In this document: in pieces, positions 1 to 7,476 of the stretch | How the letters are laid out: each line of letters opens with the position of its first letter | Numbering within the stretch: position 1 is the first letter of the stretch | NCBI GenBank assembly: GCA_027578815.1 | Contig: JANBTH010000227.1 | Span: 1 to 25,125 of the forward strand | Direction: 5' to 3' | DNA: 25,125 bases | DNA from: Coemansia sp. RSA 1804 | Lineage: Eukaryota; Kickxellomycota; Kickxellomycetes; Kickxellales; Kickxellaceae | Made by a program: the position numbers and the translations under genes | The notes under the pieces: model-generated | Databases searched by the model: none | What the model saw: the letters and a program-made list of their open reading frames with translations, nothing else | Told to the model about the DNA's origin: nothing

Positions 1-477
1 CTTGCCTAGAGCATTAATCTGAAATGTGTTTATGTTTTTAGTTAATGTCTCTTTGTAATGCTTTGGGCAAGTTCAATATAAAACAATTGTCGGAAACAAA
101 AAAGATTTGCAAAGCACATGACAACAACCAGCCGCAGCTATCCTGTGTGATTATTCTCATATTTAATATGAAGCCAATATCACAACTGGAAACGGAAGTA
201 AAACAGATTTCATATTAGTTGAATAGTCCACTCTATTTATTTTTAAAATAAGCATCTGACTAGATTTTCCCCAATCATTGAACTTTCCCAATTTCAAACT
301 ACGAAAACAACACTCTCTATGATGTATTTTAATGGCCCAACATTAATCATATTAAAATGAATACAGTTTCTCGCTGCAAGACTGTAAAATCAGACTTACG
401 TTCTCTATTGTAATTAGTCTTTGGGTGAAATTAATTTTCAACATAATTTTATTGTAGAAAGTGTATATGCGAATGAT

Positions 478-485
478 TATAAAAG
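478..485 (+). promoter_or_regulatory. TATA box of copy A gene
   Basis: TATAAAAG lies 83 bp upstream of the ATG at 561. The paralogous copy has TATATAAG 81 bp before its own ATG, so the element and its spacing are conserved between the duplicates. Confidence 0.6.
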
Positions 486-560
486 AGCTTTAATTCTGTT
501 GCTTTGAATTTTATTCGCTCTGTCTACACACTTCCTTGCTTGAACATAGTATTATCCAAA

Positions 561-821
561 ATGAGTATCAATAATAAGAGATTGACCTTTAAAAATCATG
601 ATGGTGCTCAGTCTTCTGGAGACTCGCCAACTACGGAATCTGGAATGACCAGTGCACAGATTGCAGCACGTAACAGAGAAAATAAAGAACGATTAAAAGC
701 TAGAAGAGAGAGGGATGCAATGGAAAAAGAAGAACGTGACGCACTGGATCAGCGTTATTATACAGCTCGTGAATTTGCTGAACAAGATTCCTGTACATTT
801 AAAAAGCGTTTACATCCATAA
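561..821 (+). CDS. Small charged protein, duplicate A (unknown function)
   Basis: I do not recognise this family. The product has 86 residues, no signal peptide, no membrane segment and one Cys. The ATG at 561 was chosen over an upstream in-frame codon because it sits in the same context (aacatagtattatc, then caaa) as the ATG of the duplicate at 1747. The N-terminal part (11-27) is Ser/Thr/Gly-rich and variable. Residues 28-60 form a conserved core, GMTSAQIAA then NRENK and RERDAM-KEERD, dominated by Arg, Lys and Glu and very likely a long charged helix. The C-terminus ends at KRLHP. By hand alignment it shares about 52 of 86 residues with duplicate B. The stop is a TAA where copy B reads AAA, so this copy lacks the last eight residues. 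The function is unknown, and a nucleic-acid- or protein-binding helix would be a guess. Confidence 0.6.
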   Translation: MSINNKRLTFKNHDGAQSSGDSPTTESGMTSAQIAARNRENKERLKARRERDAMEKEERDALDQRYYTAREFAEQDSCTFKKRLHP

Positions 822-1665
822 ACATATTTTTGATGTAGGAGATTAACCTGAGTAGATGAAGTTTAAGAAGACTATAATGATTGACAGGATTACCCAATTT
901 ACATCTGTATGTGCTTCTACAGCTGATGCAAAGCTTAAACCCGACACAGTATAGTCTTTTGGTTATTAATACAATGTGGATTTTTGTGTATCTATAGAAG
1001 GGTTATCAGATGCTAGAAACGTGAAGTTTGCATAGCAGATAATCTATAGATGCAGGTTTATATATTCTATTCTTTTCATTTTTGTGATATATAATAAAAT
1101 TCAATTTTAGATGAATGTAACAAGCAAATTTTGAGATAGAATTCAGTTAGCGTGTTTATAGTCTATAATACGTATTGACTTTAGAACCGCTGTTACACCC
1201 ATTTGCTGTTTAATCTTATTAAGCATTGTTATACTAATCTAATTAAAATGGATTACAAACATTATTGCGGGACAATAGAGACTTTTTAGATACATATATA
1301 ATAAAACCCAGCCGCAGCTATCCTGTGTAATTATTTTTATGTTTAATATGAAGCTAATAACATAACTAGAAACGGAAGCCAAGCAGATTTCATATTGATT
1401 AAATATTTTGCTTTCTCTACTTCTAAATGAGCACCTGACTAGATTTTCCCCAATTATTGAGCTTTTATTCTAATTTCAAACGACAAGAACAACACACTCT
1501 ATCGTGTATTTAAATGGCCCAACACTAATCATATTAAAATTAATAAGGTTTCCGCTGCAAGACTGTAAAATTTGGCTGATGTCTTCTATTGCAATTACTT
1601 TTTGGATGAAATTAATTAATTTCTAACATATGTTTATTGTAGAAAAATTTATATGCCAATAGTGC

Positions 1666-1673
1666 TATATAAG
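1666..1673 (+). promoter_or_regulatory. TATA box of copy B gene
   Basis: TATATAAG lies 81 bp upstream of the ATG at 1747, at the position equivalent to the TATA box of copy A. Confidence 0.6.
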
Positions 1674-1746
1674 AGCACTAAATTTCGCGCTTTAAATCTT
1701 TTTTCCTGGCTATATATTTCTTTACTTTAACATAGTATTATCTAAA

Positions 1747-2031
1747 ATGAGTAACAAAAACGATAAATTGACGTTTAAAAAGTGGAGTCCTACTCTGCCT
1801 ACTGGAGGCTCTCCAGCTTCCGCAGTTGGAATGACCAGTGCACAGATTGCAGCACTCAACAGAGAAAATAAAAAACGATTAAAAGCTAGCAGAGAGAGAG
1901 ATGCAATGAAAAAAGAAGAACGTGACGAAATGGACCGGAGTTATATTGAAACTGGATATATTGCTGAACAAGATGCCCGTACATTTAGTAAGCGCTTACA
2001 TCCAAAAGAATATCTTCGAGCGAATGAATGA
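1747..2031 (+). CDS. Small charged protein, duplicate B (unknown function)
   Basis: Paralogue of the 561-821 gene, 94 residues and not recognised. It has the same layout: MS-x-x-N start, LTFK at 8-11, a divergent Ser/Pro/Gly linker, the core GMTSAQIAA (28-36) followed by NRENK and RERDAM-KEERD, then AEQD and KRLHP, and an eight-residue tail KEYLRANE absent from copy A. No signal peptide, no membrane segment and no Cys. The core is strongly helical and almost entirely charged. The noncoding flanks look at least as similar as the protein (about 60% identity), so the N-terminal and C-terminal parts have changed quickly while the core has been held. That core conservation between copies is the best evidence that the gene is real. 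No partner or pathway can be inferred. Confidence 0.65.
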   Translation: MSNKNDKLTFKKWSPTLPTGGSPASAVGMTSAQIAALNRENKKRLKASRERDAMKKEERDEMDRSYIETGYIAEQDARTFSKRLHPKEYLRANE

Positions 2032-2513
2032 CTCGGATAGATAAAGTTTAAGAAGACTGTAGTTAACGACCGAACTACCCAATTTCTATTGGTATGTGCT
2101 TCTACAGCTGATGCAAAGCTCAAAACTTGTACAGTATAGTTTTTTAGTTATTATAACAAAAAACTTTAAAGACCCTACTGGCTTGTCAATGTTCATAGAA
2201 CCGTCATTGCACGTTTTCTTTGTTTAGTCTTACCAAGCTTTGATTTTCGTTATTTGGAAATACCAGTATCAATGCTCGGCTTTCTTGTAGCTATTCCTTC
2301 TTTATAAGCCATTATTATTATTCTGGTTTAATGTATGAATCTTTATCTATCTTTGTGCTTCTCTTGCACACATTACAGTATTTTTGTGCTGATGTAGCCG
2401 TTAGGTCTTTTGCTGTCTTCTAATACAATTGCATATCTATTTGCACAACATCAGAAAACATTCTGCAATCTCTTTGGACAAGCTCGATTGCACATGTTTT
2501 CCTTGTTATGTAG

Positions 2514-2768
2514 CCATCCACCTATTCTAACACTTTACATTCGGTTTTTGGTGGTTTGTGTGGTGTAACCATGTCTTATCATGAACTTGGAAGCAAACGT
2601 TTACCTGCCTCCTCTGGCCCTTCTCCACTGCAATATCTCGGGCACGACCTAACACCTGGTTCTGGATTTTATTGGAAGACGTGATCAGAACCTGGTTATT
2701 TGATCCACCACATGTTTGAAAAGGTCAAATTAACATACACCATGCGCTTGTTCACATCTTCAGCGTAA
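2514..2768 (+). other. Possible decayed coding remnant
   Basis: One frame is open from 2514, with an ATG at 2571 (MSYHELGSKRLPASSGPSPL), to a TGA at 2682-2684. It continues in the same frame after the TGA to a TAA at 2766, so about 84 codons are interrupted by a single stop. The composition looks protein-like (LQYLGHD, TPGSGFYW, then SEPGYLIHHMFEKVKLTYTM) and is less AT-biased than the surroundings. A CGA-to-TGA change could explain the interruption. I do not recognise a family. It may be a pseudogene or transposon fragment, or chance. Confidence 0.2.
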
Positions 2769-3115
2769 CTGATTTAATATTTTATGTGTAGAAGCCAAGC
2801 TTTCTAGATAAGATAAAGATGTGTTTATTTGATCGGCTATGCGCGTTGTGGCAAAAAGCATTTTTAGCATCCCAGCAGATTGATTTACATGATCATTTGT
2901 GTAGATCTTTCCATCGAATTGCTGTGTCACTTTAGCAGCTAAAGCGGTCTAACGGTTGCTGCTGGAAAGAAAAGAGCAAATCCTTCCATTGGTTTAACCC
3001 CTTTTAATCAATCTTTTGGTCTTTTAGTTTTTATTGGGAAAATCCTGCGTGTCCCAAGCGTGAAGGGCTCAAAAGAAAAACATATCCGGATGCGTTGAAA
3101 TTGCAATAAGAAACT

Positions 3116-3213
3116 GCGGCCGCTGCAATAAAAAATAACAAGGAGTAACGGAGTGATTCGGCAGAGACACCAGAAAAAACCCATCAAACACATGGAGCGG
3201 CCGCGTATATAAT
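3116..3213 (+). promoter_or_regulatory. Putative promoter with paired GCGGCCGC palindromes and TATA
   Basis: Two identical 8-bp palindromes, GCGGCCGC, lie at 3116-3123 and 3197-3204. The second abuts TATATAAT (3206-3213), about 207 bp before the ATG at 3413. They contain CGG/CCG half-sites of the kind bound by fungal Zn2Cys6 regulators. Such GC-rich words stand out in an AT-rich spacer. Functional use is inferred. Confidence 0.4.
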
Positions 3214-3412
3214 CCGGACGAGAATTCGGGACAACTCTTTTCGCTGTCATTTCTGACATTGTTATTTACCTTCTCCTTCTTCCTCCTCCCTTCAAGAAGT
3301 ACCTTCTTCCTATTTTTCGACCATTCCCTGCACTGCTTGTTAGCTTCTTTTGTTTGCGCGCATACCGTAATCGTATCCCCTATTTCCTCTTTCCCCACCA
3401 ATTAAACTGATA

Positions 3413-4120
3413 ATGCAACTAACCCGTGCTATTGCTCTTGCCGCGCTTTCGGCGGTTGCCTCGTCCAGCGTGATCCCCATCAAACGGGACAGCGAATCTG
3501 ACAAGGCAACACTCTCTTCGATGCTGTCGTCGATCTCCGAAGAGCTGGCAGACCCCACTTACGCGTCATACCTGCTGTCAAGCGCGCTGGGGTACATCTC
3601 GTCAGACCTTCCCAGTGACCAGAAGCCCATCAAGCAGGCAGACCTTGAGTCGATTGTTAGCAAGTACGCACCCGATGTGGCGCCATCGATGGTTTCCGAT
3701 GTTCTTGCCTCGGTCAAGGAGGTGTTCTCGTATGTGAGTGTTCCAGCAAGCGCCCTTTCTGCTCTGAGCTCGGCCATGGACTATATCGAGAAGAATGCGG
3801 CTAAGCCGATGAGCTCGCTCTTTGTTTCGGCAATGAACAATGCGGCCGATAGCTACCGTCTTGACGGCGACATTGGAACTGCCACTGCCATCATCGAGGA
3901 CAGCCCCTCAGGCACCAGCGATACCTCCAAGGCAAAGACTACAGGTACCAGCGACAGCAATGATAAATCCGATGACACCAGCGATAGTTCCGAGGACAGC
4001 ACAAATGATGCCACCACTGACTCCGAAAGCCACACCAGCAGCGCCAGCATGACCAAGATGACATCTGTTCTGGTTCCAGCCAGCGCTGCAGCCATCGGCG
4101 TGATTTCAATGCTTTTCTAA
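3413..4120 (+). CDS. Secreted Ser-rich protein, probably GPI-anchored
   Basis: A cell-surface or wall protein of unknown function, 235 residues. It has a signal peptide at 1-18 (basic start, then a hydrophobic Ala/Leu stretch) and a dibasic KR at 24-25, suiting Kex2 processing after the signal peptide. Residues 30-160 look like an alpha-helical domain with regular hydrophobic spacing. Residues 164-212 are a low-complexity Ser/Thr/Asp spacer suited to O-mannosylation. The last 17 residues are hydrophobic (VLVPASAAAIGVISMLF) and end without a charged cap, as expected for a GPI-attachment signal, with candidate omega sites in the small Ser/Ala residues near 209-212. There is no cysteine, which excludes the hydrophobin and CFEM families. 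The ATG follows a TATA box 207 bp upstream. It converges on the mucin-like gene at 5193-6767. The family was not identified. Confidence 0.8.
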   Translation: MQLTRAIALAALSAVASSSVIPIKRDSESDKATLSSMLSSISEELADPTYASYLLSSALGYISSDLPSDQKPIKQADLESIVSKYAPDVAPSMVSDVLASVKEVFSYVSVPASALSALSSAMDYIEKNAAKPMSSLFVSAMNNAADSYRLDGDIGTATAIIEDSPSGTSDTSKAKTTGTSDSNDKSDDTSDSSEDSTNDATTDSESHTSSASMTKMTSVLVPASAAAIGVISMLF

Positions 4121-4835
4121 GTCAGATTAGTGAACTGTTCTAGCTTCAATTCGGACTGCATAGTTGAAAAATGGATTTCACTAGAAAAATAACTAAGAAA
4201 GTGGATATGGAAAAGGAAAGAAAGCAAGGTGGCTGGCTGCGGCGGACATGAAAACTAAAAAACGGATGGATAGTTGGATAATTGGAACAATGAGAAACCT
4301 GGGGCTTTTTTCCTTTTAGTTTTACACCAAGTCTTTATAAAATAGTTGAAGAAACAAATATTCCTCCCCCCACACTTGCTTCATTTCCTTTTATTTCCTT
4401 GATAATTTCTTTATTTATTTCTTGGCTTTCTTGAATGACGTTTGTAGGGAGGTGGATTTCAGGAGAAAAGAAATGAAAGAAAAATAAAACAAGACCCCGA
4501 AATGACGATGAAATCCAAATGGGATTTTGTTTTTTTTTACCCTTCATCCGCACAACATTCCGCTCTTTCTATTAAGCTTGTCTTCTTTGTTTTATGTAAG
4601 TCAAGGCGATGATTTGCTTGTGCTGAATGGAATGAATGGGTGAATGGAATAGGTAAGCAAGCAAAGAAGACATATATAAAGAAAACGTGGAATGGAGTAC
4701 CAAAGTAAAATTTTATTACACCACATTATTCATCTCTCCAAGGGGTTTCTTCAGCTTGTTCAATTGGATTTATATTAGTATCAGAAGTACCGCTGTTTGT
4801 TTATTTTACTGGAAACAAATAACAAAATAATAAAG
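4121..4835. other. Intergenic spacer, AT-rich
   Basis: Holds the 3' flank of the GPI-type gene, a short run of tandem gaatgg-like words (about 4626-4650) and a good splice-donor-like GTAAGT at 4596. A TATA box follows at 4673. No convincing gene was seen. Confidence 0.45.
4673..4680 (+). promoter_or_regulatory. TATA box, orphan or for the micro-ORF
   Basis: TATATAAA lies about 163 bp before the ATG of the 35-codon ORF at 4836, a spacing similar to other genes in this window. Confidence 0.35.
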
Positions 4836-4943
4836 ATGGATAATTCAGGCGGATACCCATATCCAGGTTTTGACGCAACATCTGTCCAGACATGGCCATC
4901 ATCAAGCGGTCCTCAGCCCACAACATCTGGTGAACATCAATGA
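4836..4943 (+). CDS. Micro-ORF, 35 residues, uncertain
   Basis: A short ATG-started ORF encoding a Gly/Pro/Tyr/Ser-rich peptide (start MDNSGGYPYPGF, end TTSGEHQ). Supports: a good start context (A at -3, G at +4), a TATA box about 163 bp upstream, and coding-like composition in an AT-rich background. Doubts: it is very short, with no homologue I recognise. It could be the first exon of a spliced gene: a GTGAAC donor at 4930 and a ttgcag acceptor ending at 5016 would replace the last six residues (GEHQ and flanks) with a short hydrophobic end, stopping at 5046-5048. That donor is weak and no branch site is obvious. It could also be a truncated relic. There is no room for a longer gene before the convergent gene at 5193. 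Confidence 0.3.
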   Translation: MDNSGGYPYPGFDATSVQTWPSSSGPQPTTSGEHQ

Positions 4944-5058
4944 TTCATAGAAATTCCTTAATGATAGACTATCTTTTATAAACCAGAAAGTGCTAGACAT
5001 AATGTTTGAGTTGCAGTAGCTAGCATCTATATTGTTGTGAGTAAATAACAAAATATTT

Positions 5059-5064
5059 TTTATT
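5059..5064 (-). terminator. Poly(A) signal for the mucin-like gene
   Basis: TTTATT on the plus strand reads AATAAA on the minus strand, about 130 bp beyond the stop codon of the gene at 5193-6767. Placement fits a fungal 3' end. Motif-only evidence. Confidence 0.35.
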
Positions 5065-5192
5065 GTTGAATTAATGCACTGTTTACTGAAACGTGTGTAG
5101 ATGAAATGAAATGAAGTGAAATGCAAGGCAAGAGGAAGAAAAGGAATAAAATGAATAGAGCCCAGGCGCTTCCGCTAGAAGAGAAATGGCGG

Positions 5193-6767
5193 TTAGTTTG
5201 CGCACATAATCAGGCCGTCGGAGTTGGGGCTGGCGTGTCTGCAGACGGTGCCGTTGGGACACTCGACGCGCGCAACGCGGCCCCAGACGCACTCGAGATA
5301 ATGGCCGTGGACGCCGTCCTCGCCCATCGGGCAGGCAAGCGTTCCGTGGCGCGCAAGCGGACATCCGTTGTTCTCGGCTAGCTGCAGCGCGGGCACGCTG
5401 GTGCTGTGTGCCAGCGCAAGCGGCGTGATTCCAATGAATGTGGTGGTTGCGGTGGTTGTTGATTCCTCGGGCGTCGTGGAGGTGGTCGTGGTGCTTGACT
5501 CTTCGTGCGTGGTGGAAGAAGTGGAAGATGACTCCTCCTCAGATGTAGTAGAAGAAGACGAGGAGGAAGAAGAAGTGGTGGTGCTCGACTCCTCGTGAGT
5601 GGAAGAGGAGGTGGAGGAGCTCGACTCTTCATGCGTGGTGGTGGTGCTTGACTCCTCTGGCGTGGTAGAGGTGGTTGTGCTTGACTCTTCGTGGGTCGTA
5701 GTGGTGGTTGTAGTTGACTCTGCCGGCGGGGTAGTAGTCGTGGTTGATGACTCTACAGGCGTAGTGATAGTCGTGGTCGTGGTCGAGTGGGTTGTCGGCT
5801 TTGTCGAGTAGGTCTTTGACGTGGTCGATTCAGTAGGAGTAGTGGTAGTCGTTGTAGTCGACTCTTCCGGGGTAGTGGTAGTAGTCGTGGTCGACTCCTC
5901 TGGCGTGGTAGTAGTAGTCGTAGTAGTCGACTCCTCCGACGTGGTGGATGGCTGCTCATGCGTAGTGGTGGTAGTCGTAGTGGTCGACTCCTCATGCGAG
6001 GTTGTTGGCTTTGTTGAGTAGCTCTTGGATGTCGTGGTTTGCTCTTCTGGCTTGGTGGTGGTAGTCGTTGTGGTCGACTCCGCTGGCTCGGTGGTGGTGG
6101 TGGTGGTGGTCTTTGAGGACGATTCGTGGCTCGACGGAGTAGACGCGCCGTAAGTGACGTTGGCGCCGTAGGTAACACTTGTCGGGTGCGTCAAATTGGT
6201 CGTGGTGGTGGTGGTCGTGGTGGTGGTTTCGGTGGTTGTGGTCGTCGACTTGGTTGTTGAGGTGCTGGTGCTGGTTGACTTGCTGGTGGTGGGCGTTTCG
6301 GTTTCCTCGGTAGTCGTGGTGGTGGTCGTCGTCACCGTATTCTCCTCGGTGGTGGTGGTGGTGGTCTCCTCTGGCTCCTCGGAAGTAGGAGTAGTAGGGG
6401 TGATTTCCTCCGTAGTAGTAGTAGAAGAGGTGGTGGTGGTAGTGGTAGAGGACGTAGAGGTCTCGCTAGGCTCTTCGGCTGTTGTAGTTGTCGTAGCGGT
6501 GGTGGACTCGCCTGGCTCCTCGCCTCCCGGCAGAGTGAAGGTGCTGTCCAGCGTAATGTCGGCAGGCGCAACTGCGCTGCTGGTGCAGGTCTTGGTCGTC
6601 GACACAGCATTGCGGTGCGCTGCTGTTGCTGCTCCGCTCTTCACAACCGTGTGCGGCACGGATATCTCCTCTGGGATAATCAGATCGATGCTGCTGCTTG
6701 CACGAGCTGCCGAAGACACAGCAACAATTGCTGCTAATGCAATTAGCGAAAGCGATCCCTTGAGCAT
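5193..6767 (-). CDS. Mucin-like secreted protein with C-terminal CBM19-like domain
   Basis: Predicted extracellular or wall-associated glycoprotein, 524 residues. It has a signal peptide at 1-23 (MLKGSLSL, hydrophobic core, SSAARA). Residues 24-87 are a short non-repetitive region with a single Cys (61). Residues 88 to about 450 are a Thr/Ser/Glu low-complexity stalk of imperfect repeats of the EESTTTTTT-PEE type, interrupted near the middle by a segment with two N-glycosylation sequons (NLT, NVT). Residues 466-524 hold six cysteines (469, 479, 493, 503, 509, 522) in the pattern C-x9-C-x13-C-x9-C-P-x-GT-x-C-x12-C. The Y-x-x-C and C-P-x-G-T-x-C parts resemble CBM19, the chitin-binding module of yeast chitinases. 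No catalytic domain and no GPI signal are present. Likely role: a wall- or chitin-binding adhesin or protective mucin. The domain assignment is by motif only. Confidence 0.8.
   Translation of the reverse strand: MLKGSLSLIALAAIVAVSSAARASSSIDLIIPEEISVPHTVVKSGAATAAHRNAVSTTKTCTSSAVAPADITLDSTFTLPGGEEPGESTTATTTTTAEEPSETSTSSTTTTTTSSTTTTEEITPTTPTSEEPEETTTTTTEENTVTTTTTTTTEETETPTTSKSTSTSTSTTKSTTTTTETTTTTTTTTTNLTHPTSVTYGANVTYGASTPSSHESSSKTTTTTTTEPAESTTTTTTTKPEEQTTTSKSYSTKPTTSHEESTTTTTTTTHEQPSTTSEESTTTTTTTTPEESTTTTTTTPEESTTTTTTTPTESTTSKTYSTKPTTHSTTTTTITTPVESSTTTTTPPAESTTTTTTTHEESSTTTSTTPEESSTTTTHEESSSSTSSSTHEESSTTTSSSSSSSSTTSEEESSSTSSTTHEESSTTTTSTTPEESTTTATTTFIGITPLALAHSTSVPALQLAENNGCPLARHGTLACPMGEDGVHGHYLECVWGRVARVECPNGTVCRHASPNSDGLIMCAN
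5420..6506 (-). repeat. Minisatellite/low-complexity Thr-codon region
   Basis: Within the mucin-like gene, on the coding strand, this is an array of ACN (Thr) codons punctuated by GAG GAG TC-type blocks encoding E-E-S/P-E-E-S. On the plus strand it reads as GTN runs, which gives long meaningless open frames of poly-Val. Expected to vary in length between strains and to be collapse-prone in assembly. Confidence 0.85.
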
Positions 6768-6930
6768 TGTTGTTGCTATTATTATCTCTTTTTGACCAGT
6801 AAAAGAATTTGCAAAGGCTTTATGCTAGAATGATGGAGTATGCAAGATGATGGTGATGATGATGATGACTATGCTTAATAAATTAGTTTTCTAACCAAAG
6901 AGAAAACTTGATAGAGTGCGCACATATCTC

Positions 6931-6940
6931 CTTATATATC
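6931..6940 (-). promoter_or_regulatory. TATA box of mucin-like gene
   Basis: Read on the minus strand this is GATATATAAG, about 164 bp upstream of the ATG at 6767. Confidence 0.5.
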
Positions 6941-7470
6941 CCACGCAATATATAAATCTGCAGGATGCATATTTTACAGCAGAATTCTTCTCGATCCCCG
7001 GTAAAATAGGCCACGATATTCCTTTAGCAAAACCAACTCTGTAACTCTAGGTGGTTTACAAGCGAAAAACAAAAAGTAGAGAAATAATTGCTGCACTCTG
7101 TTTGGTACACGTCCAAGTAAGACCGCACCACAGCCATATGGAAACACGTACATATGCGCCATGTTTCTTAAACAAGAGCAAAATAAAATATGACAGCATA
7201 TTGTGTAAATACAACGTTCTCGTACTTTATTCTCTCTTTCTACCCACATGTACTCATGTCAACATGAAGAACAGTCCGGTCAGTCAGTCAGTCAGTCATC
7301 CAGCCCAGCCTGCCATGTGCACCAGAGTCCAAGTACGCTTCACATAAGCAGAAAACCCACCCCCATCATCTCCACTCCTCCATACTTTCAAAGAAAATAC
7401 ACATTTTTGTGGAGAAGGATGAGCTGGCAAAAAAAAATATATATGTGTGTGGAAAAATCCATAAATATTC

Positions 7471-7476
7471 TTTATT
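7471..7476 (-). terminator. Poly(A) signal abutting the tim21 stop codon
   Basis: AATAAA on the minus strand (TTTATT on plus) begins directly after the TAG stop of tim21, implying a very short 3'UTR or use of a later site (another TTTATT lies near 7227). Confidence 0.35.

Larger units (their letters stand above)
129..1235. repeat. Tandem duplication unit, copy A
   Basis: Copy A of a degenerate tandem duplication. It begins at the shared string cagccgcagctatcctgtgt (129) and pairs with copy B from 1309. Similarity runs through the upstream flank, the TATA box, the small ORF and the 3' flank to about 970. It resumes weakly at 1182-1235 (tagaaccg followed by a tgtttaatctta-type stretch), matching 2196-2250. 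The 970-1180 stretch has no counterpart in copy B, so copy A has gained, or copy B lost, about 165 bp. The boundaries were estimated by eye. Confidence 0.8.
1309..2250. repeat. Tandem duplication unit, copy B
   Basis: Second copy of the unit starting at 129, at an offset of about 1,180-1,186 bp through the upstream flank and coding region. Long noncoding stretches remain near-identical, for example the ctgactagattttccccaat region and the ctgcaagactgtaaaat region. This shows that promoter and leader were duplicated with the gene. The match fades near 2250. Confidence 0.8.
2251..3412. other. Intergenic spacer
   Basis: AT-rich spacer between the duplicated small genes and the secreted-protein gene. 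It holds a short coding-like remnant (2514-2768) and a promoter region near 3116-3213. The remaining open frames are short, start at non-ATG codons or are low complexity. No RNA gene was recognised. Confidence 0.5.
6768..7476. other. Spacer between mucin-like gene and tim21
   Basis: AT-rich. Contains the mucin gene's upstream region with its TATA box, a (GAT)n-type short run near 6849-6872 and (GTCA)5 at 7279-7298. Open frames here are short, overlap on both strands and lack recognisable domains. Confidence 0.5.

Noticed and set aside
5368..6795. Plus-strand poly-Val open frames across the mucin-like gene
   Set aside because: Complement of Thr ACN codons (GTN). Low-complexity shadow of the real minus-strand gene.
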